From positions 124,001 to 188,000 of the forward strand of contig JAEINT010000001.1 in the NCBI GenBank assembly GCA_016342745.1: 64,000 nucleotides of DNA. The letters are read 5' to 3'. Positions 17,940 to 26,240 of the stretch are shown one piece after another. Positions within the stretch are counted from its first letter, which is position 1; the number at the start of each line of letters is the position of its first letter. The notes under the pieces were generated by a model. The model worked only from the letters and a program-made list of their open reading frames with translations. It searched no databases and was not told where the DNA came from. Origin of the DNA: Labilibaculum sp. (GTDB taxonomy: Bacteria; Bacteroidota; Bacteroidia; Bacteroidales; Marinifilaceae). Made by a program: the position numbers and the translations under genes.

Positions 17940-18215
17940 GTTTCATTTTCTATTTTATCGAAAGTAGCCAATATATCAGAATTGTAAACTGTGTTTTGTT
18001 TCTTTTTTGTTGATGTCTTTACGAATGAAGTTTAATTAATTGGCATAACTAAATAAGTTAAGACTCTTTTCTGAGAATGTCAATTTTTAAAGTCGTGTTA
18101 AGCAACAGTCAGTATTTGAGTGATTTATATGTTTAAAAATTAGCTGTTTTGTGTTAATGTTCATAATTTATGTAATCATACCTAATACTAATTTTTAACT
18201 AAAGAAAAAGAAGTT

Positions 18216-19568
18216 ATGACTAAAAGGAATGTCATTATTATTGGTGCTGCAGGTCGTGATTTTCACAATTTCAACACCTTTTTCAGAGACAACTCAGATT
18301 ACAATGTAGTTGCATTTACTGCTGCTCAAATTCCAGACATTGATGGACGAAAATATCCAGCAGAATTAGCGGGAGCGATGTATCCAAAAGGAATTCCAAT
18401 TTATGCTGAGCAAGATTTAATAAAACTGATAAAAGAGCATTGTATTGATGATTGTATCTTTTCTTATTCAGATGTATCGTATACGAAAGTGATGCATATG
18501 AGTGCAATTGTAAATGCAGCAGGTTCAAATTTTAAGTTATTAGGTCCTGGTGATACAATGATAAAAAGTCAAAAGCCTACCATCGCAGTTGTTGCTACGA
18601 GAACGGGATGTGGAAAATCTCAAACATCACGAAAAGTGATTGAAGAGCTAATGGCAAAGGGTTTAAAAGTAATTGCAATTCGTCATCCGATGCCTTACGG
18701 TGATTTGGTAGCCCAAAAAGTTCAGCGATTTGCGACAGTTGAGGACTTGAAAAAACACAAATGTACCATTGAGGAAATGGAGGAGTATGAACCACACGTA
18801 ATTCGGGGGAATGTGATTTATGCAGGAGTTGACTACGAGGCTATTGTTCGTGCAGCAGAAGAGGATCCAGATGGTTGTGATGTAATTCTTTGGGATGGTG
18901 GAAATAATGATTTCTCCTTTTACAAGCCTGATTTAACCATTACAGTTGCTGATCCACATCGAGCAGGTGCTGAATTAAATTACTATCCTGGTGAAGTTAA
19001 TCTTCGTTTGGCTGATGTTGTTGTAATTAATAAAATGGATTCAGCTGCTCCAGAAGGAATTCAGACCGTAAGGGAGAACATAGCTAAAGCAAATCCAAAC
19101 GCGATTGTAGTTGATGGAGCTTCACCTATATCTGTTGATAAGCCTGAATTGATTCGTGGAAAACGGGTTCTAATAGTTGAGGATGGTCCAACTTTGACGC
19201 ATGGTGAAATGAAAATTGGTGCGGGAACAATTGCAGCACGTAAATTCGGGGCTGCCGAGGAAATTGATGCTCGTCCATATCTTGTTGGAAAGTTGAAAGA
19301 AACCTATGAGATCTATCCAAACATTGGTAATATCTTGCCTGCAATGGGTTATTCAGAACAACAATTAAAAGATTTAGAAACGACAATTAATTCTAGTGAT
19401 TGCGACTCAGTAATTATTGGAACACCAATAGATTTGAATCGAATTATAAATATTAAGAAGCCTAATACGCGAGTGTATTACGATTTAGAAGAGATTGGTT
19501 TTCCAAAATTATCACATATAATTAATCAATTTACGAAAAAGCATCATCTTACTGAAGAGATGGCTTAA
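18216..19568 (+). CDS. Cyclic 2,3-diphosphoglycerate synthase-like GTPase
   Basis: The 450-residue protein resembles the COG2403 family, named after archaeal cyclic 2,3-diphosphoglycerate synthetase, which makes a thermoprotectant in methanogens. Its N-terminus is a Rossmann-like segment (RNVIIIGAAGRDFHNFN, residues 4-20). A P-loop VVATRTGCGKSQTS lies at about residues 125-138. It also has the switch-like ILWDGGNNDFSFYKPDLTIT and the guanine-specificity-like VVINKMDSAAPEG. Bacterial members are known, but their product is not established. It stands alone with its own terminator, so there is no pathway context. The P-loop NTPase family is certain; the reaction is not. Confidence 0.8.
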   Translation: MTKRNVIIIGAAGRDFHNFNTFFRDNSDYNVVAFTAAQIPDIDGRKYPAELAGAMYPKGIPIYAEQDLIKLIKEHCIDDCIFSYSDVSYTKVMHMSAIVNAAGSNFKLLGPGDTMIKSQKPTIAVVATRTGCGKSQTSRKVIEELMAKGLKVIAIRHPMPYGDLVAQKVQRFATVEDLKKHKCTIEEMEEYEPHVIRGNVIYAGVDYEAIVRAAEEDPDGCDVILWDGGNNDFSFYKPDLTITVADPHRAGAELNYYPGEVNLRLADVVVINKMDSAAPEGIQTVRENIAKANPNAIVVDGASPISVDKPELIRGKRVLIVEDGPTLTHGEMKIGAGTIAARKFGAAEEIDARPYLVGKLKETYEIYPNIGNILPAMGYSEQQLKDLETTINSSDCDSVIIGTPIDLNRIINIKKPNTRVYYDLEEIGFPKLSHIINQFTKKHHLTEEMA

Positions 19569-19592
19569 ATAGGTGAATTTTAATGAGAAGTG

Positions 19593-19622
19593 AAAAGAGC
19601 AGATTATTCTGCTCTTTTTTTT
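19593..19622 (+). terminator. Rho-independent terminator after the cDPG-synthase-like gene
   Basis: An 11-bp stem (AAAAGAGCAGA with TCTGCTCTTTT) has loop TTAT and is followed by a run of T, 24 bases after the stop codon. Confidence 0.9.
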
Positions 19623-19777
19623 GTTCTCTATTTTTAAGACTCAATATAAACGCTGAAAAAGTGGATTGTGAACACAACCTTATACCGAAAAATAAGTATA
19701 ACTAGCATGATTAAAGAGAATGCGTTCTCTAAAATTTAGATTAACTGCTATTGTAAACTAGGACTACTGTTTTATTT

Positions 19778-22279
19778 ATGACCGATTCTATTTTTTTAAG
19801 TTTAATTCAGAATATGGCAATGTTATTGTCATTCAGTATATTATACGAATATTTATGGGTTAAGAAAAGGAGCGCAATAACAATTTGGAATAAATTGGTT
19901 AGTGGTATTATAATCGGTTTTATTGCAATTGTATTGATGTTATCCTCATGGGAGTATGAACCAGGAATGGTATTTGATACAAGATCAGTGGTTCTTTCCA
20001 TTTCTGGATTGTTTTTTGGTGCAATTCCAACCATTGTTGCCATGTTGGTGGCAGGAATTTACAGGTTTTCATTAGGTGGAGATGGTGTTGTAATGGGAAT
20101 CGCAGTAATTGTTAGTTCTGGAAGTATTGGAATTTACTGGAACAAAACATGGAAATATTTTCCTAAGGTGAATCAATGGGTAAAGTACTTGTTAATGGGG
20201 TTTGTTGTTCACATTGGAATGCTTGCTTGTTCTATTTTTCTACCCTCCGATATCATATGGTCTACCTTATCATATCTGATCATACCATTATTAACTGTTT
20301 ATCCTCTTGCAAACCTATTGTTGGGCTTATTTATGAGTCGACAAATGCAAAATTGGAAGAACAAGCATGCCTTAAATCATAGTGAAGAGAAATATTCTCA
20401 CTTATATGAGAATATGAATGATGCGTTTGTTGTTCTTGATATGCATGGAAAAGTTGTTGAGTGTAACAATGCCTATCGAGAAATGTTAGGTTATTCAAAT
20501 GAAGAAATTTTATGCTTGACTTGCCATGATTTAACACCCTCTAATTGGGTAGCTGTGGATAATAAAATCATGGAAGAGGAGGTTTTGATTTATGGTAATT
20601 CGAAAATTTATGAAAAAGAGTGTACCAGAAAAGATGGGAGTTTAATTCCAATTGAAGTTCGAATCCATTTGTTGAAGGATGAAAATGGAAATCCTGATGG
20701 TTTTTGGGCAATGGTAAGGGATATCTCTCAAAGAAAACAGGCGGAATTAGAGGTTGAAAATGAAAAATCTCAATTGAAAATATTGATAGAAACTGTACCA
20801 GAAATGATATGGTTAAAGAATCCTGAAGGCGTTTATCTTTCGTGTAATCGACTTTTTGAACAGTTTAATGGATTGGAAAATAATGAATTGATCGGAAAGA
20901 CAGATTTTGATTTTTATCCTGAAGAGCTCGCAGAATTTTATTGGCAAAAGGATTTGGCTGTTCTGTCAAGTTCGGAGAGTGTTCGTTTTGTTAGTTGGGC
21001 AGTTTCTGCAAAAGAAGGTAAACGTATATTAACAGAAACGATAAAAACACCAATGCATGATGTTGATGGCAAGTTGCTAGGGGTTTTAGGAGTTTCTAGA
21101 GACATAACAGAAATAAAGAAGACAGAGGAGGAGCTCGTAAAAGCAAAGGAAAAAGCGGAGGAAAGTGATAAATTGAAATCAATATTTTTAGCAAACATGA
21201 GTCATGAAATTCGTACTCCTATGAATGCAATAATGGGGTTCTCAGAATTGCTAGTAACTCCAGAGATAGACGACGATGAAAAATCTCAATATATCAACAT
21301 AATACAAAGTTCGGGTAATAGATTACTTCAATTAATCGATGATATTGTGGATGTTTCAAAATTGGAGTTAGATCAATTGTCAATTAATAAATCAGAATCG
21401 AATTTGTACGAGTTATTCACACATTGTATTAATGTCTTTAAAAATGGATCCTTACTTTCAGAAAAAGTAAATGTTAATCTAAATCTAAATTTTGAAGAAA
21501 AATACCGCAATCTTTTTTTAAGCACAGATGTGAATCGATTCCAACAGATTTTAGATAATTTAATAAGTAATGCCATTCGGTTTTCAGATTCAGGAACCAT
21601 TGAACTTGGATTTTCTATTAAAAAATCAGCAAAAGAGAGCTTTATTGAAGTTTATATTAAAGACGAAGGTATTGGAATACCTAAAGATAAACAAGAATTA
21701 ATATTTGAACGTTTTAGACAAGGAGACGAAGATCAATTTAATGATGGAACAGGGCTTGGGTTAAGCATTTCTAAAGGACTTGTAGAACGATTGGGAGGAG
21801 AAATAAGATGTGAGTCTGAGCTTGGAAAAGGTAGTACGTTCTTTTTTACGCTTCCGTTTTCACAAACAGACTTGGCTGAAGAAATTGAAGTAAACGAAAA
21901 GATTTCAAACAGTAGTTTACAGGAGAAGAATATTTTAATAGCTGAAGATGATTACAATTCATTTTTGTATTTGAAAAAGTTATTCGATGGTGAAAATGTT
22001 AATATTTCGCATGCTCATCATGGTAGTATGATTTTAAATATGATCGATCAGTGGGCGCCCGATTTATTAATTCTTGATGTGGACATTCCTGGTAATAATT
22101 CTATGGATTATTTGGCTGAAATGAAGAGTCGCAATCTAAAAACCAAAATAATAGCTCAATCTCCATTTGGAAAAAAAGGAGAAGAAGAGAAGTTTCTTAA
22201 TGCAGGTTGTCACGGTTACATTGCAATGCCAATAGAAAAAGAGGCATTCTTAGGCGAAGTGAAGAGAGTATTAGTTTAG
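19778..22279 (+). CDS. Hybrid sensor histidine kinase (5TM sensor, two PAS, HisKA, HATPase, receiver)
   Basis: This 833-residue hybrid kinase begins with a membrane sensor of about six helices (residues 8-190) resembling the LytS/YhcK-type 5TM-LYT region. PAS domains lie at about 205-320 and 330-445. The HisKA box has phospho-acceptor His476 in LANMSHEIRTPMNAIMGFSE. The HATPase_c domain (about 575-695) has N594, DEGIGIP and GTGLGLSISKGLVERLGG. The C-terminal receiver (about 717-833) has AEDD and the phospho-acceptor Asp767 in LILDVDI. The usual receiver lysine before the last proline is Met817 (GYIAMPI). No response regulator is adjacent, and the signal is unknown. The stop codon overlaps the convergent transporter by 4 bases. 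Confidence 0.92.
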   Translation: MTDSIFLSLIQNMAMLLSFSILYEYLWVKKRSAITIWNKLVSGIIIGFIAIVLMLSSWEYEPGMVFDTRSVVLSISGLFFGAIPTIVAMLVAGIYRFSLGGDGVVMGIAVIVSSGSIGIYWNKTWKYFPKVNQWVKYLLMGFVVHIGMLACSIFLPSDIIWSTLSYLIIPLLTVYPLANLLLGLFMSRQMQNWKNKHALNHSEEKYSHLYENMNDAFVVLDMHGKVVECNNAYREMLGYSNEEILCLTCHDLTPSNWVAVDNKIMEEEVLIYGNSKIYEKECTRKDGSLIPIEVRIHLLKDENGNPDGFWAMVRDISQRKQAELEVENEKSQLKILIETVPEMIWLKNPEGVYLSCNRLFEQFNGLENNELIGKTDFDFYPEELAEFYWQKDLAVLSSSESVRFVSWAVSAKEGKRILTETIKTPMHDVDGKLLGVLGVSRDITEIKKTEEELVKAKEKAEESDKLKSIFLANMSHEIRTPMNAIMGFSELLVTPEIDDDEKSQYINIIQSSGNRLLQLIDDIVDVSKLELDQLSINKSESNLYELFTHCINVFKNGSLLSEKVNVNLNLNFEEKYRNLFLSTDVNRFQQILDNLISNAIRFSDSGTIELGFSIKKSAKESFIEVYIKDEGIGIPKDKQELIFERFRQGDEDQFNDGTGLGLSISKGLVERLGGEIRCESELGKGSTFFFTLPFSQTDLAEEIEVNEKISNSSLQEKNILIAEDDYNSFLYLKKLFDGENVNISHAHHGSMILNMIDQWAPDLLILDVDIPGNNSMDYLAEMKSRNLKTKIIAQSPFGKKGEEEKFLNAGCHGYIAMPIEKEAFLGEVKRVLV

Positions 22280-23175
22280 GATTTTTTCTTTATATCTTCC
22301 ATTGTGATAAGCAGGATTCCAATTATGGTTAAAAGTCCACCTAGTAATTGATTGGTAGTAGGTAATATGCTCATAAATAGAAAAGCACCTAGAACAATAA
22401 AAAAACTTCTAGAGGTTCCTATTAATGTGGTTATTGAAGCATCAACGTATTTTAAGGAAGCAAAAGTTAAAGATATTCCCATAAACGGTCCTAGTATCGA
22501 TCCGATTCCGATATAAAAAAGTGAGTTGAGAGAATATTGCGGTATCTGCCACGATGCAATATTGTATAGGCCAAATCCAATAAACAGAAAAAAAGTTCTA
22601 CAAACCGTTACCATAGCTGGCGGTAATGACTTTATTTGATGCCTAGCAAGCAGTAAGCTAATTCCATAAAACAAAGCAAATACCAAAGCTGCAATACTCG
22701 AAGGTTGAAGAAAGTTATTCAAATTAAAGCCTGAGCTAGTATAATTGATAAGTAAAACACCACTCAAGGTGATAACTATGCCTATTACCGCCAACAAATT
22801 GTATCTCGTTTTCAAAAAGAAAAATCCAAGTATGATTACAAAAATAGGACTTGTATTGGCAAGAAAAGATACGATAGAAGGGTTTTCGGTTAATTGAATA
22901 GATAAAAAGAAGGCAGAAATAGAAATGAGCTCTGATAAACCAATAAAAATAAGCGTTAATTTCGATTTTTTAGGAAGTTGACTAATTTTCTTTTTCTCAC
23001 TAAAAAAAGTATAATACAAGAGATTGTAAAAAAGAGCCAATCCAAACCACAGCAATCCAAATGAAGGTAAACTGATATCCTTCATGGCTAATTTGCTGAA
23101 AATATAAACATTTGAAAAACTGATGGTGGCTAAAAGTGCCAATAGACTTCCTTTCAGTTTTGATGGTTTAATCAT
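22276..23175 (-). CDS. EamA-family (DMT superfamily) transporter
   Basis: The 299-residue protein has about ten membrane helices arranged as two EamA repeats. The first runs over roughly residues 10-145 and the second over 155-290. Diagnostic features are the N-terminal LLALLATISFSNVYIFSKLA, ENPSIVSFLANTSPIFVIILGFFFLKT at the end of repeat 1, and GSILGPFMGISLTFASLKYVDASITTLIG in repeat 2. Family members export amino acids or other metabolites, or import nucleotide sugars; no substrate can be named here. It converges on the sensor kinase with a 4-base overlap and has its own TAnnTTTG box. Confidence 0.9.
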   Translation of the reverse strand: MIKPSKLKGSLLALLATISFSNVYIFSKLAMKDISLPSFGLLWFGLALFYNLLYYTFFSEKKKISQLPKKSKLTLIFIGLSELISISAFFLSIQLTENPSIVSFLANTSPIFVIILGFFFLKTRYNLLAVIGIVITLSGVLLINYTSSGFNLNNFLQPSSIAALVFALFYGISLLLARHQIKSLPPAMVTVCRTFFLFIGFGLYNIASWQIPQYSLNSLFYIGIGSILGPFMGISLTFASLKYVDASITTLIGTSRSFFIVLGAFLFMSILPTTNQLLGGLLTIIGILLITMEDIKKKS

Positions 23176-23200
23176 GTTTGTAGGTATTTTCTGATGGAAG

Positions 23201-23208
23201 CAAATGTA
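23201..23208 (-). promoter_or_regulatory. Candidate -7 box (TACATTTG) for the EamA transporter
   Basis: On the minus strand 23208-23201 reads TACATTTG, an exact consensus match 25 bases before the ATG. No clear -33 TTTG was seen. Confidence 0.4.
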
Positions 23209-23279
23209 GATAAATTTGTTTGCTTTTATAAAGAAGGATGTGCTCTGTTTTTATAGATATTATTAATATATTCGTCTCT

Positions 23280-23567
23280 ATGGAATTAAATTTACTCTTT
23301 GCTGCATTGGCAACCTTCTTTTTGAATATCCCTTTTGGTTACATTCGGCAAGGCTACAAGAAACTTTCCTTTAAATGGTTTTTAGCCATTCATGCGCCTA
23401 TTCCATTTGTAATTTTATTTCGACATTTGTTTGGATTAGGTTTCCAGTTGTATACTTATCCAATAATGGTGAGTGCCTTTTTTCTTGGACAGTTTGCAGG
23501 CAAGAAGTTAAGAATTTACATAGATGAAAAGAAGGAAATTACGGACATAAAAAAAGACCAGCAATAA
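23280..23567 (+). CDS. Small membrane protein of unknown function
   Basis: The start is placed at ATG 23280 (95 residues); an in-frame ATG at 23238 would add 14 residues. The protein starts MELNLLFAALATFFLNIPFG and has about three hydrophobic segments. Between them lies a basic loop, YIRQGYKKLSFKWFLAIHAP, and the C-terminus is charged (KKLRIYIDEKKEITDIKKDQQ). I do not recognise a named family. The last codons and the stop are part of the terminator hairpin at 23552-23578. It is divergent from the EamA transporter and convergent with pgi. Confidence 0.65.
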   Translation: MELNLLFAALATFFLNIPFGYIRQGYKKLSFKWFLAIHAPIPFVILFRHLFGLGFQLYTYPIMVSAFFLGQFAGKKLRIYIDEKKEITDIKKDQQ

Positions 23568-23578
23568 GCTGGTCTTTT
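23552..23578. terminator. Bidirectional terminator between the small membrane protein gene and pgi
   Basis: An 11-bp stem (AAAAGACCAGC with GCTGGTCTTTT) has loop AATAA, which contains the stop codon of the plus-strand gene. A tracts on one side and T tracts on the other allow use in both directions; pgi ends 20 bases to the right. Confidence 0.88.
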
Positions 23579-23598
23579 GTATTGTAAAGAAAATTATC

Positions 23599-24948
23599 TT
23601 ATAATTTCTCTTTTATTTTTTTAGTTTCTTCTTCGAAACCAGGTTTTTCTAGCAAAGCGAACATATTGCTTTTGTATGCTTCAACACCTGGTTGGTCAAA
23701 TGGATTTACATCTAAAATGTAACCACTAACACCACAAGCAATTTCGAAGAAATACAATAATTCTCCCAAGTAGAATTCGTTTAATAATGGCATTTCAATC
23801 TGAAGATTTGGTACGCCACCATCAACGTGAGCCAATTGAGTTCCCAACTCAGCCATTTTATTCACCGCATCAACACGACGACCAGCTAAATAGTTCAATT
23901 TGTCAAGGTTGTCCTTGTCTTCAGGAATATAAACCGTATGATTAGGCTGCGCAATAGAGATTACTGTCTCAAAAATATTACGCTGACCTTCTTGAATGTA
24001 TTGTCCCATTGAGTGCAAGTCACTAGTAAAATCTACGCTTGCAGGAAAAATACCTTTGTTTTCTTTTCCTTCACTCTCACCGTAAAGTTGCTTCCACCAC
24101 TCAGCTACATAGTGCAATTTAGGATTGTAGTTCGCAAGAATTTCAATTCCTTTTCCTTTTTGGTAAAGAGCATTTCTTGTAGCAGCATAAAGTAATGCAG
24201 GATTTTCTTCAAAAGAAGTTGCTACAGTATACTCTTGCATCGATTTAGCACCTTTTACCAATTCTTTGATATCGTGACCAGCTACAGCAATTGGTAACAA
24301 TCCAACTGGAGTTAACACAGAGAAACGACCACCAACATCATCAGGAATTACAAATGTTTTGTATCCTTCTTGAACAGCAAGAGCTCTTAATGCCCCTTTA
24401 GATTCGTCGGTAATTGCAACAATTCTGTCTTTAGCTTCTTCTTTTCCAACATTCTCTTCCAACATTTCTTTCAACAAACGGAAAGCAAGTGCAGGTTCAG
24501 TTGTTGTTCCTGATTTAGAAATCACACAGATACCAAAATCAAGGCTTTTAAGAATATCTAATAATTCAAAAAGATAATCTTCACTAATGTTTTGACCGGC
24601 ATACAATACAAGAGGATTTTCATTCCCTGCATTTAGTTGATCGAAACTATGAGCCAAAGCATCATTTACAGCTTTTGCACCTAGGTATGATCCACCAATA
24701 CCGATAACAACTAGTACTTCTACCTTTTCTTTTAAGGACTTTGCAGTGGCTTCAATATCATTCAAATCAGCTTCTGTGATCTGTGATGGTAATTCTACCC
24801 AACCTACGTAGTCATTTCCTTTACCGGTTCCATTCTGAAGAGCAGCTAAGTGTTGTTTGCTCTCTTTTTCAAATTTGAAAATCTCCTCTTTGCTTACAAA
24901 ATCAAGAGATTTATCAAAGCTCAACTTGATGTGTTCCATTTTGTTCAA
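23599..24948 (-). CDS. pgi: Glucose-6-phosphate isomerase
   Basis: Pgi interconverts glucose 6-phosphate and fructose 6-phosphate in glycolysis and gluconeogenesis. The 449-residue protein is of the shorter bacterial type. It has the SIS-fold motifs [12 protein letters not shown] (about residues 82-93), the phosphate-binding [17 protein letters not shown], and the PGI signature [17 protein letters not shown] (about 197-213). It also has the catalytic-glutamate region [11 protein letters not shown] and [13 protein letters not shown]. Its 5' leader is about 140 bases from the candidate -7 box and contains a closed hairpin. The gene ends in a shared terminator. Confidence 0.97.
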   Translation of the reverse strand: MNKMEHIKLSFDKSLDFVSKEEIFKFEKESKQHLAALQNGTGKGNDYVGWVELPSQITEADLNDIEATAKSLKEKVEVLVVIGIGGSYLGAKAVNDALAHSFDQLNAGNENPLVLYAGQNISEDYLFELLDILKSLDFGICVISKSGTTTEPALAFRLLKEMLEENVGKEEAKDRIVAITDESKGALRALAVQEGYKTFVIPDDVGGRFSVLTPVGLLPIAVAGHDIKELVKGAKSMQEYTVATSFEENPALLYAATRNALYQKGKGIEILANYNPKLHYVAEWWKQLYGESEGKENKGIFPASVDFTSDLHSMGQYIQEGQRNIFETVISIAQPNHTVYIPEDKDNLDKLNYLAGRRVDAVNKMAELGTQLAHVDGGVPNLQIEMPLLNEFYLGELLYFFEIACGVSGYILDVNPFDQPGVEAYKSNMFALLEKPGFEEETKKIKEKL

Positions 24949-24963
24949 ATTAAGTTGTAAAAT

Positions 24964-25012
24964 CCATAGCTGTCAGAACCGATACCCCCTCAGAGCGAAA
25001 AGACAGAAATGG
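24964..25012 (-). other. Hairpin in the pgi 5' leader
   Basis: CCAT (24964-24967) pairs with ATGG (25009-25012). After a 2x2 internal loop, CTGTC (24970-24974) pairs with GACAG (25002-25006), closing a 27-base G-rich loop on the minus strand. It lies 16-64 bases before the pgi ATG. The pairing is seen; a regulatory role is only a possibility. Confidence 0.35.
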
Positions 25013-25093
25013 CTTTACTTTATAAATAATAAATATGTTTCTAAGTTCATTGTGAATGCTCAATAACCGATTAAATCACATTCATTTATGATG

Positions 25094-25101
25094 CAAAAAT
25101 A
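25094..25101 (-). promoter_or_regulatory. Candidate -7 box (TATTTTTG) for pgi
   Basis: On the minus strand 25101-25094 is TATTTTTG, an exact TAnnTTTG match just after the gpsA stop and about 145 bases before pgi. In AT-rich DNA a T-rich match like this one can arise by chance. Confidence 0.3.
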
Positions 25102-25117
25102 CAATTGCAAAATTACT

Positions 25118-26119
25118 TTATCGTAAATCTTCCGTTAACAATTTAATTTCAATTGACGGAGCAATTTTCTCGAATAGAATATTGTATACAGCCATTGTAA
25201 TTGGCATGTGTACTTTGTATTCATCATTAATTTCTTTAATACAGCTAACTGCGTAATATCCTTCAGCAATCATGTGCATTTCTAATTGTGCTGATTTTAC
25301 CGTATAGCCTTTACCAATCATTGTTCCAAAGGTTCTGTTTCTACTAAATTGAGAATAACAGGTTACCAACAAATCACCCAAATAAGCAGAACTTTTAATA
25401 TCTCTTGTAATTGGATGTACGGTATCAACAAATCGTTTAATTTCCTGGATTGCATTGGAAATTAAAACCGCTTGAAAGTTGTCTCCATATCTTAAGCCGT
25501 GGCAAATACCAGCAGCAATGGCAATAACGTTTTTAAGTACAGCAGAATATTCCGTACCGTAAATGTCATCAGAAATTGTTGTTTTGATATAAGCACATTC
25601 AAGATTTAGAGCTAAAACTCTAGCTTTTTTAGTGTCCTGACAAGCTATTGTAAGATAAGAAAGTCGTTCCATAGCCACTTCCTCTGCATGACAAGGTCCC
25701 GAAATAACACCAATATTTCCAAAAGGAACATTGTATTTTGCATTAAAGAACTCACCAATAATCATGTTCTCATCAGGAACAATTCCTTTAATTGCTGATA
25801 CAATAAATTTATCTTCTAAACTTACTATAAGCTTTTTTAGCGCATTTTTTAAGAAAGCAGATGGAATTGCAAATATGATCACATCTGAGTTTGAAACAAC
25901 TTCATCTATATTATCCGAAAAGTTGATTTTATCGATATCAAATTCAGCACCGGTAATATATCGAGGATTGTGACTCAATTGCTTAAATTGACTAATGGTG
26001 TCTGGGTTACGCATGTACCAGTTAATCCCTTGCACATTCTCCATAAGGATTTTTGCAATGGCTGTAGCCCAACTACCACCACCAATAATGGCAATTTTCG
26101 ATGATTTGTTCATATACAA
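25118..26119 (-). CDS. gpsA: NAD(P)H-dependent glycerol-3-phosphate dehydrogenase
   Basis: GpsA reduces dihydroxyacetone phosphate to sn-glycerol 3-phosphate for phospholipid synthesis. The 333-residue protein has the N-terminal nucleotide-binding motif IAIIGGGSWATAIAKILMEN (about residues 8-27). It also has the SAIKGIVPDENMIIGE and GPCHAEEV segments and the catalytic-lysine region TEYSAVLKNVIAIAAGI. The C-terminal domain contains the substrate-site SSAYLGDLLVTCYSQFSRNRTFG. A second ATG two codons in (26113) is an equally good start. The gene follows lysS on the same strand, but a terminator hairpin separates them. Confidence 0.96.
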   Translation of the reverse strand: MYMNKSSKIAIIGGGSWATAIAKILMENVQGINWYMRNPDTISQFKQLSHNPRYITGAEFDIDKINFSDNIDEVVSNSDVIIFAIPSAFLKNALKKLIVSLEDKFIVSAIKGIVPDENMIIGEFFNAKYNVPFGNIGVISGPCHAEEVAMERLSYLTIACQDTKKARVLALNLECAYIKTTISDDIYGTEYSAVLKNVIAIAAGICHGLRYGDNFQAVLISNAIQEIKRFVDTVHPITRDIKSSAYLGDLLVTCYSQFSRNRTFGTMIGKGYTVKSAQLEMHMIAEGYYAVSCIKEINDEYKVHMPITMAVYNILFEKIAPSIEIKLLTEDLR

Positions 26120-26183
26120 TTTAATAGGTCAAGTGTTAATAGAGAAAGTTTTCGTTAACGATCAGATCTCTAATTTACTAAAA

Positions 26184-26215
26184 ATCGGAGTCGGGAAAAA
26201 TTCCCGGCCTCCGAT
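26184..26215 (-). terminator. Rho-independent terminator after lysS
   Basis: On the minus strand the outer stem ATCGGAG/CTCCGAT and inner stem CGGGAA/TTCCCG, with a small bulge between them, are followed by TTTTTAG. It sits 25 bases after the lysS stop and before gpsA. Confidence 0.85.
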
Positions 26216-26240
26216 AAGGATATATTTTTTGAATTGCTAA

